Positions 61,259-64,000 of a stretch of DNA of 64,000 nt are shown here, in pieces. Numbering within the stretch: the stretch's first letter is position 1; the number at the start of each line of letters is the position of its first letter. The DNA lies in the NCBI GenBank assembly GCA_965116625.1, contig OZ220717.1:1922001-1986000 (forward strand), in the 5' to 3' direction. The DNA is from VXNE01 sp965116625 (GTDB lineage: Bacteria > Pseudomonadota > Gammaproteobacteria > Pseudomonadales > Azotimanducaceae). The notes beneath the pieces are model-generated. The model was not told where the DNA came from, did no database searches, and saw only the letters and a program-made list of their open reading frames with translations. The position numbers and the translations under genes are program-made.

Positions 61259-61978
61259 ATGGTGGAACGGGCCAAATCGAATAACGCGGAATTCGGCCGC
61301 ATGGCACTTCGGGTGCGCGACCTCGGCCCCACCGACTACCCGACCGTATTCGACGCGATGCGCGTGTTCACCGACACGCGGGATGCGAGCTCCGCCGACG
61401 AGATCTGGCTGACGGAGCACGAAGCCGTCTTTACCCAGGGGCAGGCCGGCAAGCCGGAACACGTGCTGGCGCCCGCGGACATTCCCGTCGTGGCCACGGA
61501 CCGCGGCGGGCAGGTGACCTATCACGGCCCGGGACAGATCGTCGCGTACACGATGTTCGACATCGGCCGCATGGGGATCGGCGTTCGAGCCCTCGTGGCC
61601 GGAATCGAGGACGCCATCATCGCGGCACTCGGGGACTGGAACATCGAGGCTGAGGCGCGCGACGACGCTCGGGGCGTCTACGTCGGGAGGCGCAAGATAG
61701 GCGCCCTCGGATTGCGTGTCCGGCACGGGCGCGCATACCACGGCCTCGCGCTGAACGTCGCCATGGATCTCACGCCTTTTTCCCGCATCAATCCGTGCGG
61801 CCTGGTAGGAATGGACGTCACGCAGGTCTCCGACCTGGGTGGGCCGGCGGACCTCGATGCCGCGCGCGCGGCGCTTGTGCGGAAACTGGCGCTGGGCTTC
61901 GGCTTCGACCTCTGCCAGGCGGACCCCGACCTGTGGGTGCGCGGCGTTGCAGCTACTGGGCGTCCGCCACTTCCTTGA
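61259..61978 (+). CDS. lipB: Octanoyltransferase
   Basis: Transfers octanoate from ACP to lipoyl domains, first step of lipoate synthesis. The 239-aa protein carries the substrate-binding signature RGGQVTYHGPGQIVAYTMFD (residues 82-101), the lysine K146 in RRKIGALGLRV and the nucleophile C180 in INPCGLVGM. The ATG at 61259 is used; one at 61301 gives a shorter form nearer the family average. lipA is not adjacent, unlike the common dacA-ybeD-lipB-lipA order. Its 3' end overlaps the convergent hydrolase gene by 26 bp. Confidence 0.95.
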   Translation: MVERAKSNNAEFGRMALRVRDLGPTDYPTVFDAMRVFTDTRDASSADEIWLTEHEAVFTQGQAGKPEHVLAPADIPVVATDRGGQVTYHGPGQIVAYTMFDIGRMGIGVRALVAGIEDAIIAALGDWNIEAEARDDARGVYVGRRKIGALGLRVRHGRAYHGLALNVAMDLTPFSRINPCGLVGMDVTQVSDLGGPADLDAARAALVRKLALGFGFDLCQADPDLWVRGVAATGRPPLP

Positions 61979-62891
61979 GAAACGGATTGACCGCCCCGAG
62001 GAAGCCGGGCGTGTTCTGCGAATGCACGTTGTGCCCGCAGTTCGCCACGGTGACGAGGCGCCCGTCGGGTAGTGCGCCTGTCAGTCGCTCGCCCGCCTCG
62101 GGCGTGAACACGTTCGAGTTCCCGCCCCGCACTACCAGTACCGGAAGGTCCAGGCCGCGCACGTCGTCGAGGTCCATCGCGGTGCGGGAGCCTTCCACCC
62201 GGCGATGGTCGTTCTTGCTGACGTACTTGCCGTCGGCGCGCTGGAACAGGTTGTACTTGACCGTTCGCTCGACGTGCTCCCGCTTGCGGTACGGATCGTA
62301 GTCGACGACGTTGTCGATGAACTGGTCCGGGTTGTCGAACTCGCGGTTGTTCCGGATGAAATTGCGGATCGTCCTGCCGCCACCTGGGTTCATCTCGGGG
62401 CCGGAGTCGACAAGGACCAGCGCCCGCGCGAGCGTGGGGTCGGTGAGCGCGGCGAGCAGGGCGACGCGTCCGCCCATTGAGTGGCCGACGATGACCGGCC
62501 GCGCCAGTTCGCGGTCACGGGCGAACGCGATCGCGTCCTCGGCCATCGCGATGGTCGAGTAGTCCAGTTCACGGCTCCACTCCGAGTCGCCGTGGCCGCG
62601 CTGGTCAAGCGCGAATACGTGGTAGGAAGACGCGAGGGCGAGACTGACGAGGTCCCAGGAGTGGGAGGACTGGTTGGTCCCGTGCAGCAGCAGTATCGGC
62701 GGCGCACCGGGGCGTCCCCACTCGGTGAAGTGGAATCGAAGCCGACGCACGACGGTCTGCCGGGAACAGTAGGCGATGTCGGCGCTGTGTCCGATACCGA
62801 GATCTGCCGCGCTCCGGCACAGGCTGAGGAACTCCTCTGTGCCGGTCATCTCGTGCCGTGAAAGGTCCGCCGCGAATTCGTTCTGGTACAT
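61953..62891 (-). CDS. Alpha/beta-hydrolase
   Basis: A 312-aa alpha/beta-hydrolase. The nucleophile elbow is VIVGHSMGGRVALLAAL, the oxyanion region ILLLHGTNQSSHSWD, the acid follows LPVLVVRGGNS, and the catalytic histidine is in TVANCGHNVHSQNTPGFL. DQRGHGDSEW is also typical. An N-terminal extension of about 60 residues precedes the core. Ester, lactone or C-C hydrolase activity cannot be distinguished. It overlaps the 3' end of lipB on the other strand and follows ccoP by 52 bp. Confidence 0.9.
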   Translation of the reverse strand: MYQNEFAADLSRHEMTGTEEFLSLCRSAADLGIGHSADIAYCSRQTVVRRLRFHFTEWGRPGAPPILLLHGTNQSSHSWDLVSLALASSYHVFALDQRGHGDSEWSRELDYSTIAMAEDAIAFARDRELARPVIVGHSMGGRVALLAALTDPTLARALVLVDSGPEMNPGGGRTIRNFIRNNREFDNPDQFIDNVVDYDPYRKREHVERTVKYNLFQRADGKYVSKNDHRRVEGSRTAMDLDDVRGLDLPVLVVRGGNSNVFTPEAGERLTGALPDGRLVTVANCGHNVHSQNTPGFLGAVNPFLKEVADAQ

Positions 62892-62943
62892 CGGTGCTCC
62901 GCACCGTCTCACCTGGGAATTCGCGAAGTGTATCCCGTGCGCG

Positions 62944-63903
62944 TCATCCCTGCCTTGCGGCGGGCGGCTGCGACCCGGCGATGCGTCTGGAAGTGGAATC
63001 CTCCTCGAGGACGGCAGCACGATCCGGCAGCGTGGAGAGCAGCGCCACGAGCAGCCTGATCTGCGTGTCGTCGAGTCTTCCGCCAAAGGCCGGCATCTGG
63101 CCGTTCCTCCCGACGGCGATGGAATGCCGTATGGCTTCGATATCGCCGCCATAGAGATGGACGTCGTCGGTGAGGTCTGGCGCGCCGAGCAGCGGGTTGC
63201 CGGTGCCGTCGCCGCCGTGGCACGCCGCGCAGAACTGCTGGTAGCCGGTCCGGCCGGCGTGCTCTTCCGCCTCGCCGCGCGACAACGCCAGCGTGTAGTC
63301 GGCGAGTTGGTCGACGGCGTCTTCACCGAGTATTTGCAGCCAGCCGACCATGACGGCGTGGCGCCCGTCCCGAATCGACTGTTCGATCTGCTCGGCGCTG
63401 CCGCCCCACTGCCATGCGTCGTCCGTGAGGTCGGGGAAGTAAGGGGTCAGCCCTTTCGCATCGTAGCCGTGGCAGACGGCGCAGTTTCGGTCGTAGACGC
63501 GCTGGGCCGACGCCATCAGCGCGGGATTCCTGGCAATGTCCTCCAGGATCGTTTTCGCCGCCATCCGCCGCGCCGTTCCGAATTCACTCTCGAAAGCTGC
63601 AATGCTGCTCTCGAGTTCCCCTCCCTGGGACCATCGCAATGCGCCGGCATGACTGCCGAGGCCGGGATAGAGCATGAGGTAGAGCACGGAGATGACAAGA
63701 GAGCCGAAGATGAGCCAGAACCACCATATCGGCGCCGGATGGTCCCCTTCGCGCAGTTCCCCGTCCCAGACCGGGGAGTCCTCCTGGCTGTGCGTGTCGG
63801 CGGCAAAGTAGACGCTGTAGATCAGCCAGCCGAGACCGGCCAGGCTGGCCACCGTCAGGGTGGCGATCCAACCCGTCCAGAAATCACTGGGTAGTTCAGG
63901 CAT
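62944..63903 (-). CDS. ccoP: cbb3-type cytochrome c oxidase subunit III
   Basis: Diheme cytochrome c subunit passing electrons to the cbb3 terminal oxidase, used at low oxygen. The 319-aa protein has an N-terminal transmembrane helix (WIATLTVASLAGLGWLIYSVYF), a second one (IWWFWLIFGSLVISVLYLML) and two heme-c sites, C141-A-V-C144-H and C225-A-A-C228-H. The GWLQILGED and GQMPAFGG segments hold axial-methionine positions. The start at 63903 follows an AAGGGG ribosome-binding site and overlaps the ccoQ stop by 8 bp. It is the downstream end of a ccoNOQP operon running off the window. Confidence 0.95.
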   Translation of the reverse strand: MPELPSDFWTGWIATLTVASLAGLGWLIYSVYFAADTHSQEDSPVWDGELREGDHPAPIWWFWLIFGSLVISVLYLMLYPGLGSHAGALRWSQGGELESSIAAFESEFGTARRMAAKTILEDIARNPALMASAQRVYDRNCAVCHGYDAKGLTPYFPDLTDDAWQWGGSAEQIEQSIRDGRHAVMVGWLQILGEDAVDQLADYTLALSRGEAEEHAGRTGYQQFCAACHGGDGTGNPLLGAPDLTDDVHLYGGDIEAIRHSIAVGRNGQMPAFGGRLDDTQIRLLVALLSTLPDRAAVLEEDSTSRRIAGSQPPAARQG

Positions 63904-64000
63904 GGGTATCCCCTTGCCCGGAGTCGCCCGTGACGCCGCGTTCAGGGCGTTCATCCTCCAGGGGAATCCGTGCCGATTGGTCGATGACCTCGTCCGTCGA
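63896..64000 (-). CDS. ccoQ: cbb3-type oxidase subunit CcoQ, C-terminal part (runs off window)
   Basis: The last 34 codons of a small protein ending in SARIPLEDERPERG and a short polar tail, stop at 63896. The acidic 'SARIPLEDE' motif and position directly before ccoP are typical of the CcoQ/FixQ C-terminus. The membrane helix lies beyond the window edge. Confidence 0.72.
   Translation of the reverse strand, partial: STDEVIDQSARIPLEDERPERGVTGDSGQGDTHA

Overview
This is a 64 kb chromosomal stretch from a high-GC gammaproteobacterium, probably an aerobic marine or host-associated heterotroph. The evidence is gene order (nadD-rsfS-mrdA-rodA-mltB-rlpA-dacA, divergent uvrA/ssb, trpG-trpD-trpC), large TonB-dependent receptors, a cbb3 oxidase and several acyl-CoA-dehydrogenase, MaoC and flavin-oxidoreductase genes. 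The lineage is inferred from order and protein style only. No rRNA, integrase, transposase, prophage or CRISPR array was seen. Many genes start with GTG or TTG.

Layout. 0-7 kb: two adjacent acyl-CoA dehydrogenases, glutamine-dependent NAD synthetase overlapping a metallo-beta-lactamase-fold protein that lacks its metal ligands, ribosomal protein THX, an amidase/dehydrogenase pair and an acidic lipoprotein. 7.5-12.2 kb: an RNA-binding protein facing a compact bioB-maoC-trpGDC-DUF1801 operon. 12.2-17.8 kb: a lipoprotein peptidase and a coxG-S-L-M molybdenum hydroxylase operon whose active-site loop is of form II type. 17.8-24 kb: a possible pbpC remnant, a secreted Tyr/Arg/Pro-rich protein, tRNA-Gly(CCC), a Do-type protease, folK, a phospholipase-C-like protein and a flavin monooxygenase. 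23.8-31.2 kb (minus strand): a pterin/queuosine-type cluster (HAD, PTPS with an ExxHGH motif, SDR, VUT transporter), a stand-alone cereblon-type CULT-domain protein, and uvrA coupled to a ferredoxin-reductase-like flavoprotein.

31-42.6 kb: ssb, uppP, a LON-substrate-binding-domain protein, then proA-nadD-rsfS and the elongasome/peptidoglycan cluster mrdA-rodA-mltB-rlpA-dacA. Where rlmH is expected between rsfS and mrdA there are three near-identical 99-bp palindromic repeats, and the apparent mrdA start codon lies in the last one. 43-56.6 kb is an outer-membrane/surface region: two paralogous TonB-dependent receptors with an unusual Ala/Leu-rich insertion, an NHL propeller protein and a 1766-residue Calx-beta-repeat protein ending in an autotransporter-like barrel. 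56.8-64 kb: small metabolic genes, lipB, an alpha/beta hydrolase and ccoP/ccoQ.

The most striking find is at 57823-58173 (minus strand). It is an ArsC-family gene whose catalytic-cysteine codon is an in-frame UGA at codon 12. The ArsC arginines fall at exactly R60, R94 and R107, the gene has a strong ribosome-binding site, and a bacterial-SECIS-like hairpin follows the UGA. This is best read as a selenocysteine-containing arsenate-reductase-like protein. An ordinary gene call would lose its whole active site.
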